Shown here piece after piece: positions 40,173 to 52,085 of a stretch of 64,000 bases of DNA (position 1 is the first letter of the stretch; each line of letters starts with the position of its first letter). Both the position numbers and the translations under genes were made by a program. This DNA comes from Archilochus colubris (taxonomy: Eukaryota > Chordata > Aves > Apodiformes > Trochilidae), in contig CM041083.1 in the NCBI GenBank assembly GCA_023079485.1, positions 62,315,810 through 62,379,809 of the forward strand, written 5' to 3'. The notes below the pieces were generated by a model. That model was not told the DNA's origin and searched no databases. It worked only from the letters and a program-made list of their open reading frames with translations.

Positions 40173-43100
40173 CTTTTATTTAGTGGCTCTATATTATGTC
40201 TTTCCCCAACTCAACAGGTATCTCTGTCAGGCTTAGATATTCAAGTTATAGCTTTTATTGGGGTATTGGGATAAAGAAATATTTGTGGCCTACAACTGTT
40301 GAAACATAGGTGTAGAACTAAGCTTATGAACACCTAGGTATGTCTTGGTGTTCTGCATTGGATGTCCAGTCCTGCCCTCACTGAGTGCAATAGTTCAGTA
40401 TTCATTTGTTTCAGAGAGGTTGGAACTATTGCCCTTACTACTTAGTTTTTATTTATGCCATTGAGGCTTTATTACAGAATAATAAAAAATCATTCTTTAC
40501 AGAAATGAGAGCTTTTGGACATGACCCTTTGCCTTAAAGGGTTCTATGTCTGGTCCTTGAAAACATACTTCATATGAGGTGTGTTCATTTTGCCTTGGAA
40601 GCCAAAATTTCTGTTTGGTTCCCAAAACTGATTTTGGAAAAAAAAGATACCCCTTGTTACTGTTCCTGTTTCCTGAGTGGTGGTTCCCAACCCCTCACTT
40701 GTCTTTTGGTCTCTGCAATAGTAGACAGGATGGTGGTAAATATCTACTAAGTAGATCAGAAATAGCTGAAAAAGGAGTGGGGCTGTGGAACTGCTGGCAG
40801 GTTCCCAGTGAGCCACTGTGTCCCTGCCCCCTTGAAAAACCTTCTCATCACCTCACTCTTGCCAGACTTCAGATTTAACCACTTGTATGGCCCTTATCCA
40901 ACTGAGAGGGCAAAGCCCTGCTCAGAGGTCCTGGTGCAGATGGCTGGAGGAGGGGTGGGAACACCTTCAAACTACCACAAAAGGAGAAGCTGATGGATGC
41001 TTTCCCACATGGGCATCAGTAGGCAGGTTACTGTTTCACAGCTCTGGTCTGTATCAGGCAATCTGTCATTTACACAGGCAATTAAAAATTGCCCTGCCAG
41101 AGCCTGCTTTGCTAAGCAGAGGGAGGAGAGAGCAGGCAGTTTGAGATGAATGTGACCAGGAGCTGTCAGGAGGTGTTGGCATTAGTCCCCTAATTATGTC
41201 AGAGATGCCTGGAGAACATCAGGCTGCTTACCTCAGCCTCAGCTCCTCCTTGCTGTGAGATGGGAGAGGTCACACTCGAGCCTACTGCACTGGGCTTCCT
41301 TCAGACCCTGCCCAACATCTGCAAATGAACATGGAAATAAAAAAGAATGAAACACGACGCCAATAATGAAAAGAAGGGAAATGCAGCCGTGATGTGTTAT
41401 TGCATTGAGGATGTGAGTTCGCCAAATACATCCTGCTCCTTTTCCCCTAGCAAATAATCCACAGGGAAAAAAAGCCTTTGCTGTTGCTGTCAGCTGATGT
41501 GGTTATTCCTTTGGTTCCCACTGAGAGGGTTGAGGCTGGAGTTCCCAGACTCCTTCCTCGAATGTCTTCCCCTGCCAGTGGTATTATAGTGGCTGTAAGC
41601 TGTCCTCATTCCTGCTCTTTCCCTTAAAAATAGCAAGGCTGGTCACAAGGAGAAAAAAGAGAGAGAGGTGAAATACGACAGCTTTGCCATTTTTGCTTCA
41701 TTGGTAATGTTCTCTGAATTTTCTTGGAGGAAATCAGGAAATTTGGGGATCTTGAGGACAAAGTTTGATGAGGTCCTTCACACTGATTTTGTGCTCTGCT
41801 GCCCTTTTGCAGGGCAAGGACACTCTGCTTTCATATGACACATCACTGTAATGCTTTATATTAGCTTTCCATTGCTTGGTGCATTCAAAATGTGCCTTTT
41901 CTAATAAATAGGGAAAAAAAGGAATTAATTTTCCATCTCCTGAGATTTTTTTTCGCCAATGCCTCTTTCAAAAAAAAAGCCATTTTTACATAATTGAAAA
42001 TACCAAGATTTTCTTTCTCTCATCTTGTACAATGCCTCTTTACTATATAATAATGTGCCCAGCAGTTGGATTTTCAATGTCAGAATAAATGGTACCTACA
42101 TCTTATTACTGATGATCATCTGATGCCTTGACACATCTCTCTGAAGCTCATCTGCAAGCTCAAGTATTTTCTTATTCTCTTGTAAGGCCTGAGGAAGATC
42201 ACAGCCTAATGGAAATACATTTGAGGGAAAAACGTTTTGGGCATCTGTTTGTTTCTTTGGACTGCAGTAGAGTACAAAGAGAAGTGTTAAGCTGGGAGCA
42301 GGGTAGAGCCTCCACACCTTGGAGTCTCTGAAAAGCTCACAACCAAATTGCAGTAGGGTTCTGTATATTTTAACTGGGTCACTGAGTGAGAGCCATTTGA
42401 ATGCTTCATGCTCTGCATCTTCCAAGTAATTGCAGTTTAAGGATTCATTTTAATGTTAATTTTTCCCACTTACGTGTTTGAAGCTGAGCTTGGAGTTATG
42501 CAAAAAAGAGGCACATCTCAATCTATTCTGAATTTCAGGCCAACTAAGTGTCAGTATAAAACCAGCCCTACATTATACTTTTATAACTTTACAACTTTAC
42601 ATATTAAAACTTTTTAGATTATGCTTTTGATATGGTGGAAGACAAAGGAAAACTGCTTAAAAAATGATTCTGCTTAAAAAAAATTGATATGTTTTCTGAA
42701 GAACTGCAAAACAAGATGCTGTTTCATGCACCCACGTCTTTGAAACACCGGTGGTTTCAAGGCAAGGAAAAGACTGGATGTTTACACAGCTTTATCTGAC
42801 CCACATCACATCCAACTTTTCAGTTAATTTTAAATTCTTTGTAATGGTTTTTTTTTTGTTATTTTTTCCAAAATATGGCTATTTCCTCCAGACATTAAGA
42901 TTGACAGGACCCTTAGAAAAATGAGAACCAAGAGAAATTTTGTGATGACTGAGTGAGATTTAAAGCTGAGGGCTGGGGATCCTGAGTTCTTCACCAGCCT
43001 TCACCATGGTCAGCCAGCAAATTGCTGAAAACATCTGTGCTTCAATTTTTCTAGATTCTTCAAGATCTTTGCTGCCAGAACCAGTTAGCAAATTTTTTTC

Positions 43101-43454
43101 TCTCCATGGGAAATTCTGACTTTGATGGTTAAAAAAAAAAAAAAAAGTAAAAGGAAAGAAGAAAATTAATTTCTGTCCATACCCTGAAATTTGCAGCTAA
43201 AAACTGCAGCAGGCTGAGAGCTCTGGCTGGGGACCATCACTCCAGTGATGTCTCCAGTGCCTTGTGCTACAGTCTCCAGTACAGGATAGATTTTGGGCCT
43301 GAATAAACTTTCCCTCACTCACAGGTGTCCTGCCTCTTGCTTAACTTGGCCAAGGGTGCAGCTTGTGTGGTGTGTGCTGGGGGATGTAACCCAGTGGGAA
43401 TCTTTGGTCATCTTTGAAACTGCAGCTCCCATGAAGAAATTTATAAGACTTTCC
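40173..43454. other. Intergenic, no gene recognised
   Basis: This is unique sequence with poly-A and poly-T runs (41969-41978, 42848-42857, 43131-43146). No transposon family was recognised, and no open frame has recognisable protein content. Confidence 0.55.
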
Positions 43455-43662
43455 TGTAGTGAAATGAGGCAACCAGGTGCCACTAATTGCCAGGGAGTGA
43501 GCATGAGCTTGTGTCAAGCCCACCTGTGCCTGATTAGGATTGGCCCCCTGGTCCTGCTCATGTGCAGTGGAGGCCCACCCTAATTAGGCACAGGTGGGCT
43601 TGACACAAGCTCATGCTCACTCCCTGGCAATTAGTGGCACCTGGTTGCCTCATTTCACTACA
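43455..43662. repeat. Near-perfect long inverted repeat (84-bp arms, 40-bp spacer)
   Basis: Left arm 43455-43538 (starts TGTAGTGAAATGAGGCAACC, ends CACCTGTGCCTGATTAGG) and right arm 43579-43662 (starts CCTAATTAGGCACAGGTGGG, ends TTTCACTACA) are reverse complements at 83 of 84 positions. The single difference is G at 43532 against the A expected from the right arm. The spacer 43539-43578 pairs only partly. Transcribed RNA from either strand would fold into a long hairpin. The termini resemble short inverted ends of a foldback element, but there is no clean target-site duplication (TTTCC is near both sides, with one extra A on the right). The high arm identity implies recent origin or gene conversion. 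Confidence 0.95.
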
Positions 43663-46340
43663 ATTTCCAAATGCATGGATTTTTTTCTTCTGACCAGATA
43701 AGTTAGCAAAATGAGTTATGAAAAATGTTGCTTACTCAAAGAAGGGGTGGTCCATTGTAATCCACATTGCTGGCCCTTTATTGAGACAACTGCATTTGCT
43801 CTGAGGTAGCTGTAGCCAGCAGCTAACTAGCTGGTATCCCAGCTACCAGCCTGGCTGGTGAGGCTCTTCCAAGCTTTGTCCCTTCCTGAAAGGAGCAGGA
43901 GCACCCAGTTCAGGGCTTCTATCCCGTATTCTGCCCATGTACAAGAAAAATTGTGGCTAAGAGGAAATTTGGCAAACCTAACTTCATGACTTCTTCCTCA
44001 CAGCAACCAGCACACGAATTTCAGGGGCTCCATGTTCCCCCCCTGCAAGACTTGGAAACCTTCAGGGTCTGACAGCTCTGAGGGCAATGCAGTTCCAAGT
44101 TGCACTTTCTTGTAGAGTCTTTTGCTTGTGTGGAAGTGGTAATTTTGTTTTGCAGTAACCCTTGCAGTGTGCTAAACTCTGTAAAGTCCATAAGTGAGCA
44201 GAGACTGCCTCGGAAGAAGAGAAGAATAACTCTCATCAACAAATAGGGCTGTTATGTGAATATAGCTGCTTTTGGAAACTGGCCACTGATAAGGGATGCC
44301 CTCAGATGCACTTTGGAATGGCATGCTGGTGGAAGTGGTTCTTGAGGCCATGAGACAGCCAGAAATGTGGAAAAGGTCCCACTGATGGCTGGGACAGTGA
44401 CAGGAGGTGTGAGAGGGGCTATTGACAGAATGAGGATCTGAAGATAAGTATAAGCAAAAGCAGATGATGAATTAGAGGTTCAAAGTGAATGGTGTACTTC
44501 AAATGACCAGGCAGGAAAGACAGCTTCAGAAGCAAGGCAAAATGATAGCTGGACAGTAAAGAAGGCTAATAAGCAAATTATACAAATTTTATCACAGAAA
44601 TACATAGCAAAAGAATTTAATTACAGTCATGATTTATTAAAATGAGCTGGGAAGGATCCCAGTTCAGAGTAGCTTTTTATAGAGGAGGCAGCCCACATAT
44701 TGCCTGTCCAATTAGCAAGAGAGATTTGTGGACACAGGATGTGGAAACTGGCAGCCACAGGGTGAATGGAAGTGTGTCTGTGAATCACATTTTGACAAAA
44801 ACGAGGGAGAAGACTGTCTTGGCTCATCACAACCCCTCCTCTGTCTGTCTCTTTTTTTTTTCCAATCCAGAATCAGCGTGTTTCTCCCCTCAAACAGCTG
44901 TCCTGCCTTTGCTTCTTTTGATGCTGTGAAGTTCATCAATATTCATCAGGCCTGGAGAGAGAGACACTAATTGTCAGCAGAGACAGCTGGGTGACACACT
45001 GACAACACCAACACTACCAACAAGGGCAGATCCTTTGCCTTTTAGCAGCTCCCACCACCCTGCAGTGGGAAATCTACCTTGGCACCACAGTGCTGCTGGC
45101 TGCAGAGGTCTGCTGAGGACTGCAAGGATTCAGACACAGCACCCACTCTAATCCTACAGCTCCAAAGGAGAGCACAGAAAAATCTAAGCAAGCTTGCAAG
45201 GTGACAGGCAGAAGCTTTGAAGGCTGTGCTTGCTGTCTCTCGTTTCTTGAGGAGGAAAACCCTCCTCGTTTCTTTTGAGAACTTTACAACCAGCATGCTG
45301 CATTGCCTTTTATTTCTTTATTTAAATTGCTTAGTTTTTAACCAGACATTAGGTTTTTTTTAACCTGTGCACCACTTTTCGAAGTACTGATCTGAATAGA
45401 TCAATTCATATTTTTATTGCTTCCTAGTTAGCATCTGCACTTGTTTTGAGATTTGCTAACGTTGTTTATGTGTTGTTTATGTGTCCTGAGCAGGTGGGAG
45501 GGACACAGTATAATTGTTTATTGGGATGTGAATCTCAAAGGAGCTTAAATCCTGATTCAAAAGCCTGGCTCTCACTTAGGGCAAAGGCAGATGTTAGGGA
45601 TCTGCAAACATTTGCCACCTTAGGCAGAGAAGCTGTGGGAAGTGTTGGGCAGAGACACCTTGCAAGGCTCTGCCAGACAGCTCTGTCTCAGCAGCAGAGC
45701 TGACAGCTGAGGCCAAACCAGCTCTGAAGCTCTGGTGACACCCACACACTGAGTGCCTCCAGGGAGCACCCCTGGCGAGGTGGGTTGGTGAGTCCAGAGG
45801 CAGCATGACTGCTGAGTTTCTAGAGGTGACACCCAGGTTGTGCCAGCATCCTTAGAGGAGCTGTGCCACCACTCTGCCTGTGACAGTGCAGGTGGACCCT
45901 GTCTGACTTGTGCATTTCTGAAAAAGATACTTGAGGAGCTGCAGTCAGCAGTGTCAGCCCATGACCACGAGTCTGGTGTTTCTCATGATGGGGACGGTGG
46001 CAGGAAGGACCACCAGCAGCACTTGTCTCCTGCTGGCCCGTCTGTCAGTGTGCATTGGTCTGATACTTGCAGCAGTTCCTTTCAGATTTAGGACCCGTGA
46101 CCGTACGTGGCCTCTGGGGGTGTCCCTGTGGGTGGTGGCAGGTGCTCCAGGTGGGCACCCACCCCAGGTGGGTGTCTGATTATTAGTTTCCAGAGGAATG
46201 ACTAATAGCTTGGCTTTTGCCATATTTGACTGTGGAAGATCAGAAGTGATTCCTGACTTACCACATCTTTTCCTTCATTAGATAACCATCAGAGAAGTAA
46301 ATTTCACCCTGCAATGAAGAGAATAAAATCCCACAGCTGA
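43663..46340. other. Intergenic, no gene recognised
   Basis: This is unique sequence, with GC content rising to moderate levels between about 45600 and 46190. Overlapping open frames on both strands in that part lack recognisable protein content and are attributed to composition. Confidence 0.5.
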
Positions 46341-46360
46341 GCTGAGAGCAAGATAGACAT

Positions 46361-46395
46361 TTTTTTTCCTAAATTTTTTTTTTTTTTTTTTAAAT
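46361..46395. repeat. Poly-T tract
   Basis: Two T-runs of 8 and about 19 bases are separated by CCTAAA, followed by AAATTTCAG. Low-complexity sequence. Confidence 0.85.
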
Positions 46396-46755
46396 TTCAG
46401 GTGGCCCTTCACACCAACCAAAGGAAGATATTTCTTCTGTTCAGTTACTGGCACTCCAAAAATTCTGAATTTGTGATGACCCTCAGGATGTGTCTCAGTG
46501 ATCTCAGGTAGATGTTGTGGCTACCTCAGAGTTTTAAGTTGTATGTGAACTAAATACTTACCTTACTAGATTGAAATTATTGATGCAACAACAATATTCT
46601 TCTCCACTTGCAAGTCTTAATCTAAGAAGGATTTTGTACAGCCATAAATGTGGAGAAAAAACAGAAATGAAACCCTGAAAGGCTAGGTGTATCTTTTTTT
46701 TGCAGCTGCCTGGTATTTAGGAATCTTGTGTTCTAGAGGACATGCAAACCTTCTG

Positions 46756-46938
46756 GGTTTTGGTGGGCTTTTTGCTCTTGTTTTTGGAGTTAATTTTTAT
46801 TTTGGTGGTTGTTTGGGTTTTGTTTTGGGTTTTTTTGTTTGGTTTTTTTTTTTTTTTTGGAAGGGGGTTTTGGGGTTTTTGTGTGTGTTCTTTTTTTGTT
46901 TGGTTTGGTTTTGTTTGGTTGGTTTGGTTTTTTTTTGT
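46756..46938. repeat. T/GTTT-rich low-complexity tract
   Basis: About 180 bases contain almost only T and G, with GGTTTGGTTTTGTTTGGTTG-like sequence and a 17-T run. The plus-strand open frames through it (Phe/Gly/Val/Leu/Trp-rich, resembling membrane segments) and the minus-strand Lys/Asn/Thr frames are composition artefacts. Confidence 0.9.
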
Positions 46939-49400
46939 CAGCTCCATTTGCCACTACTCCAGACACTTCGGGATGTAAATGTGAAACTGCTCCCCTGTCA
47001 CTGAGATTTGCTTATTTCAGATCTGAGTTGGACTTGCTTTTGGCAAATGGGTGCTTGCAGCTGATCTGCACCCATTCAGAAGCTGAGCAGATGCCTCTCT
47101 GAGCCACTTCTATGTTTATAAAAGGAAATGAAGCATGAAACCAGGTGCTTTCTGTGCTGTCCTGAATTATGGATTTTATTCTTCTCGTTAAAACATAGTT
47201 TACGTATCTTCTGGTTTATCATTTTTGAAGATGATACAGTGTAAAATACCAGGTTCTAACTGGCAAATTCTGATGGAACTCCAGAAACTGCTTTCTTCTC
47301 TAAAGCTCTGCTCCAGTTCAGTCAAGTTCAGCAGCCCCCTCAGCAGGGAGGAGAGAATGCTCTGTGCATTACAAAGACCCAACAATGTAAATAAAATGGA
47401 AATTAGTCCTGGACTTTCCTGAAATTTTCTACCTTATGTTATGCAGGAGTTCAGACGAGAAGATCTTAACAGTCCCTCCTAACCTAACTCTCAATGAAAA
47501 AGGGACACACGTTTTTGAGACTGAGCATCAGAGGACTCTTTTCTTACGTTTTTTTTTTCAAAATGTTTTTCTGAGGACAGAAGAAACACTTTGCTTTAGT
47601 TTTCTGGTCTGAAAATACCAATAGTTTGTTTTATTTTGGAAAAAAAACAAAAAAAAAGCCCTGAGAATGGTCCATCCATTGCTACCACGCCTGCAGGTTT
47701 GCAGAAACAAAGGGAAAATGGGCCACTGTATCTTAGATATTCCATAGGGTGCTTAGAACTAATACCACAGTGATAGGTTTTGTGTTTATCAGGAGTGATC
47801 ACCTTAATACTGAGCTGAAATGCTAAGTGGAGAAAAAACTATTATTGCTATGAATGACCTGAATCTGGCAGGATTCTTTGTTGTTTGTGGCTTACAATCT
47901 TGAAATTGTTTTTCAGCTACTGAACTGTGGCTTCTCTGTAAGCTGAGTTTAGAAAATGAAGGTCAATAGTGGAGAAAGAGAAAAAAAAACCTGCTACAAC
48001 CACATACAAAGGCAAAAGGTTTAAACCTTTGGCTCACAGTAACTTGCAAGAAACCAACTGTAATTTTGATTGCAGCGATTAAAGGTGAGTAAAACAGCTC
48101 TGTGTGGGATTTCTTGCCTTCGAAGCACATTTAGTTAATTATTACATCTTAATTTATTTTCTACCTGAGAATAAGCCTGGCTGTGGGAAGCAGAGCATGG
48201 GAAACACAGGATGGTGCTTTTCAATGGCAAAGCTTCAACTACAGCATCGTTTTTCATACTTGCAATATTAAACCACAGAATCCACAAGGGAAGTACCATA
48301 ATAGCAAGATGCTATTAAAAATGATGGTGTGTTTTATAAGAGCTTCCAGTGTCTCTCATAATATTTGCAGATAATCTCAGTTTGCCAATTTGTTGAGTCA
48401 TTATTCTCCATCTGTGGTACCCAGTCATAACCAAATAGACTATTACTTTCATTTTTATCAAAATTAGTGAGCTCGTCACCAACATGTCAGAGAAAAAAAA
48501 AAAATAAAGGCATTATAAGCAGCCTAAAGGTAATATATTGTTCCTCTAGCATGTGCTCAAGCCTGCATAGTAACTGCTGATTAAAATGTTAAGGTCTTCG
48601 ATTTAGAAAGATGGAGAGGGTATCTGCCTTCATACCCTGCTAGACACACATGTTTTTTGTGGTTTGTTTTCCAGGATTAATGACCAAGACCTTGTTCTGC
48701 TTGGCGTGAGACAATTTCCCTTAACTGGGTGCATGCATTAAAATCTAGCAGCCTCAATTAAACATTCTCTTGTACCAAATCTACTACTAACCAGTATGTG
48801 CACTTGAGTTTAGATTCCCCAAAGAACAGGCACTTTGCCATCTTTGGAGAGGAACACAGTAAAATTTTAAAGGTTTTTTTCACGGTCTGGATGTTGGCAG
48901 CCATAGGCACCCATCCTTGCCCAGCAGACTAAGCAGGACCTGCTTCATTCATCAGGCACAAGTTCCTTTAAGAAAAAAAAAGAGACAGAGAGGTGGGAGT
49001 CAATGGGACCACTGTGCTGTGCCTTAAAACCTTTAGTACAGTGTTGGTTTGGGTGATAGCACTTTTCACATTACCCCTTAGCACTCAGTAGCTAGAAGAG
49101 CCCTCGGTCTTCTGTTTGCACATCTATTTGGTTAGGTTGTGTGCTCTCAGCATCTTCTTCCTGAACTGCAGTATTACAGCTGGACACTAGAGAGCTCCTT
49201 TTACCAAAAACTTCTCAGCAAAGCAAGAGAAGGCTCCCTGAAAGGCACTTTCCAAATATTCCCCCTTTTTAAAGGGAATTTTACTCGTTTTTCATTTTTA
49301 TGTTAAAAAATAATGCTCTCAGGGAAAATCTGTCTTTACCAGAATGGTGGCTGCAGCTCTAACTTCACATATCCTAGCCCCAGCAAGGCAGAGCTTTCAC
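46939..49400. other. Intergenic, no gene recognised
   Basis: AT-rich unique sequence. A very short CAG...GTGAGT splice-like pair occurs at 48075-48090, but only nine bases apart. Nothing else was recognised. Confidence 0.5.
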
Positions 49401-49414
49401 AGGACTTGTAACAT

Positions 49415-49560
49415 GGGAACTAATTATACAATTTCAGAGACAGCAAAAAGTAAATCAAATGCTGCCAGCTTGGAAATTATAATTAAGTTTTCCTCAGAAT
49501 AACAAACACACTCAATATGTGATTTATTACGACTATTTCTGTATTAATGATAGTAATAGG
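49415..49560. promoter_or_regulatory. TAAT/ATTA-rich block, possible enhancer
   Basis: The block has several homeodomain-type cores (TAATTATA, AATTATAATTAAG, TTTATTAC, ATTAATGATAG) within about 145 bases, and no repeat content. Such blocks are often conserved noncoding elements near developmental genes. Base composition alone could produce it, and nothing here proves function. Confidence 0.2.
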
Positions 49561-52049
49561 CTATGTCATGCACCTATGCAGAGTACATGTTTTCATCTAA
49601 ATTGCTGGATTACAGTCACAGATGCAGGAGGAATTTTAACTAGCTCTCTGCAGTCATTCTGCTGATAACCTTAAGCCTTACAACACCCAAGCTATTGCTA
49701 AACACCCCTCTATTAGCAAGTGATGCAACAGGATGACGACAGGGCTCTACTTTTTTCATGAGATGTGTCTGACCTCTTCCCCCAGCCACCTCCACCATAT
49801 CAGTTCATTTATTCAAAACCAAAACAAAATCTCCTATGCTGTCACTGTAAGGACATATGTATTTCTGCTTCTTATGCTTACAAGAATGGACTGCTGTAAG
49901 ATGTTATAAAAAGGTGACATCCTATTGTATTCCCAGCTAGGGATTTTTCTTTGAGGTTGATTTACTGTGTCCTGAGGTCAGCAGTGGGATGGCACAGGAT
50001 TTTGTCTCCCAGGCAAAATCCTGTCCCATTCCTGATTCAAAATCCTGGAGTACAAAGATAAACAACTTCAGAAAGGATGGGGAAAGCCTTCTTCCAACCT
50101 CTTGTGTGCTGTAGTGGTCCTTGGCTAGGGCAAAAAAATAGCTGGCTCTATTAAGACCTGTAATAACATCTGCTACTGAGGCTCTTTCCAGAGGCACCAG
50201 CATTCTGATGCTCACCTTCCTCTCTCCCACCTCCTCCCTCTCACACATCCCAGTGTGAGCCAGTGAAATCTGGTCTGGGGAGCCTTTGTTCTGGATGCAG
50301 GTCTTCCTCTTCCCAATCCTGGTGTGCCCTCAGAGGGCAAAGATAGCCACACCAGGACATAAGTTTTCAGCTTCTGCCTGTAGTTCCTGCTGAGCTTCTT
50401 TGTAGCCTTGGGCACACCTCTTTGTTTGCCTTCAGGTTTGCTCAATGATGAAGCTAAGGCTTAGTTTCTTCCACCATTTCTTTGCTATGATCCCTTGCTT
50501 AGACTGAGACCCTAAGGCTGTTATTGGGCAGGTGTAAAGGACTGCAGCTCTGTGGGTGGGTGTAAGAAGGGCCAGGTTTGGGTGCAGGTGTCTTTTTGGG
50601 TCCTGATGAGAGAGTAGTGTCTGTGGCTTGGATGGCACAGCTGGGAGACCAGGCTGGCACAGCTGGCAGGGTGGTCCAACCAGTTGGAGGTTTGTTATTG
50701 CTGTTGCTCAGTGACACTTTCAGCTGGACAGACCACTTAATTATGAATTAAAAAGCTCCCAGTCTCATTAGACTACTTGCAGGCAGCCTGACAAGGTGAA
50801 AATGTTTGCTATTGTCTCTAGGTGCATGTCGGAGAGGATATTCTGCGGGAGGGAGTCAGGTCTGAGCAGTTTTACCTAGAAAGCCAAAGAAACAGTGTTG
50901 AGAGTTTTGAGGTGGCTTCTCCTTCCAAACAGCCTGGCTGGGTTAATAACTCTGAGCTGAAATGTGGGAGATCCATCTTGTCACTTAGCTTCCAAAACCA
51001 GCATGTGACAATGACAGCTGAGAGCCCAACTTCAATGTTTCTTTCATTGTTCTTTTCAACTCGCAGTCCTCAAGAAAACAGACAGAGAGATCGAAAGAGA
51101 GATTTTCAGTGCAAGGCAGCTCCAAAGAAGGTCATTGTAGGAGGGAAAGGCTGCCCTTTGATTTATCTGAAATTATTCTCTCTTCGGAACAGCTCTGTAC
51201 GAGTTTTGGCCGTGTCATTACACAACCCACACCCTGGCTCCCATAGATGCAGAGCAAGTCCCCAGCACTCTTAAAAGGCTGCCTAAAAGACCTTAAGCTA
51301 CTCAGACCATCCTCTCCGACCTTTGAGAACAGAGGGCTCATAATAATTCATGAAAACTGAACAAAATTCAGCCGTAACTCGCTGAACTGCAGCTGACAAA
51401 ATGAGAGGGTGTGGTGAAGTCAGGGCTAGAACATTCCTCACAAAACCCCATTTCTCAGAAAATTGTGTTTTATTGTTTCCAGCCCTGGGAGCTCACGTTA
51501 CACCCTAGCCAAACCTAGCAGGGCCCTGTCATTCATCAGTCAGTTTTATGGCATGACAGGAGTCTGCAAAGTTAGAAGCTGGTTAAACAAATTCAAAAAA
51601 TTTAATGGGATCCTCTGCCTGTGTCTTGCAAAAGAGAAAAGGAAATGCCTTGGGATATCTTTTCCTCACTGGGAGTATCGTGTGGGCCCCCAAAAGGCAA
51701 AAGCTGCAAGGTGGCCACTGGAGAGAGAGAAAAGCATGCAGTATTTTATGAAGGAAATTAAAAATGTGATTCCTGTCAGGCCACCCCTCATGAGCCTGTC
51801 TTTTCTCATCAACATTTGAGAACATGTGATATTCAGAAAAAATGAAAATGCTGGCTGTGGCTGTGAACTACTTTTCCCCCTAATTTTATTTTGCTTCAAC
51901 TGTCCAGAGAGCAAATCTTTTGGAAGTTATCCAAGACCTCAGTGTCTGAGGACCTCTTTCTAGAAACTAGATATAATAGTGCTGCCAATTTAGCTGACAG
52001 ATGTGGTTATTACAGTGACAAAACATCCTGGGATCTTCTAATCCCTTTC

Positions 52050-52050
<1 letters not shown>
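49561..52050. other. Intergenic, no gene recognised
   Basis: Unique sequence. The 150-codon open frame at 50822-51274 has no recognisable domain, no acceptor-linked structure and ordinary intergenic composition. Confidence 0.5.
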
Positions 52051-52052
<2 letters not shown>

Positions 52053-52084
<32 letters not shown>

Positions 52085-52085
52085 C
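52053..52085. repeat. Poly-A followed by (AT)n
   Basis: About 18 A residues run into an AT dinucleotide repeat of roughly seven units. This is an isolated microsatellite with no retroposon body recognised upstream. Confidence 0.85.

Noticed and set aside
46687..47102. Membrane-protein-like frames (Phe/Val/Gly/Leu-rich)
   Set aside because: They are translation of a T/G low-complexity tract in several frames, with no conserved motif.
50822..51274. 150-codon open frame in the intergenic region
   Set aside because: It has no recognisable domain, no intron structure and composition like the surrounding noncoding DNA.
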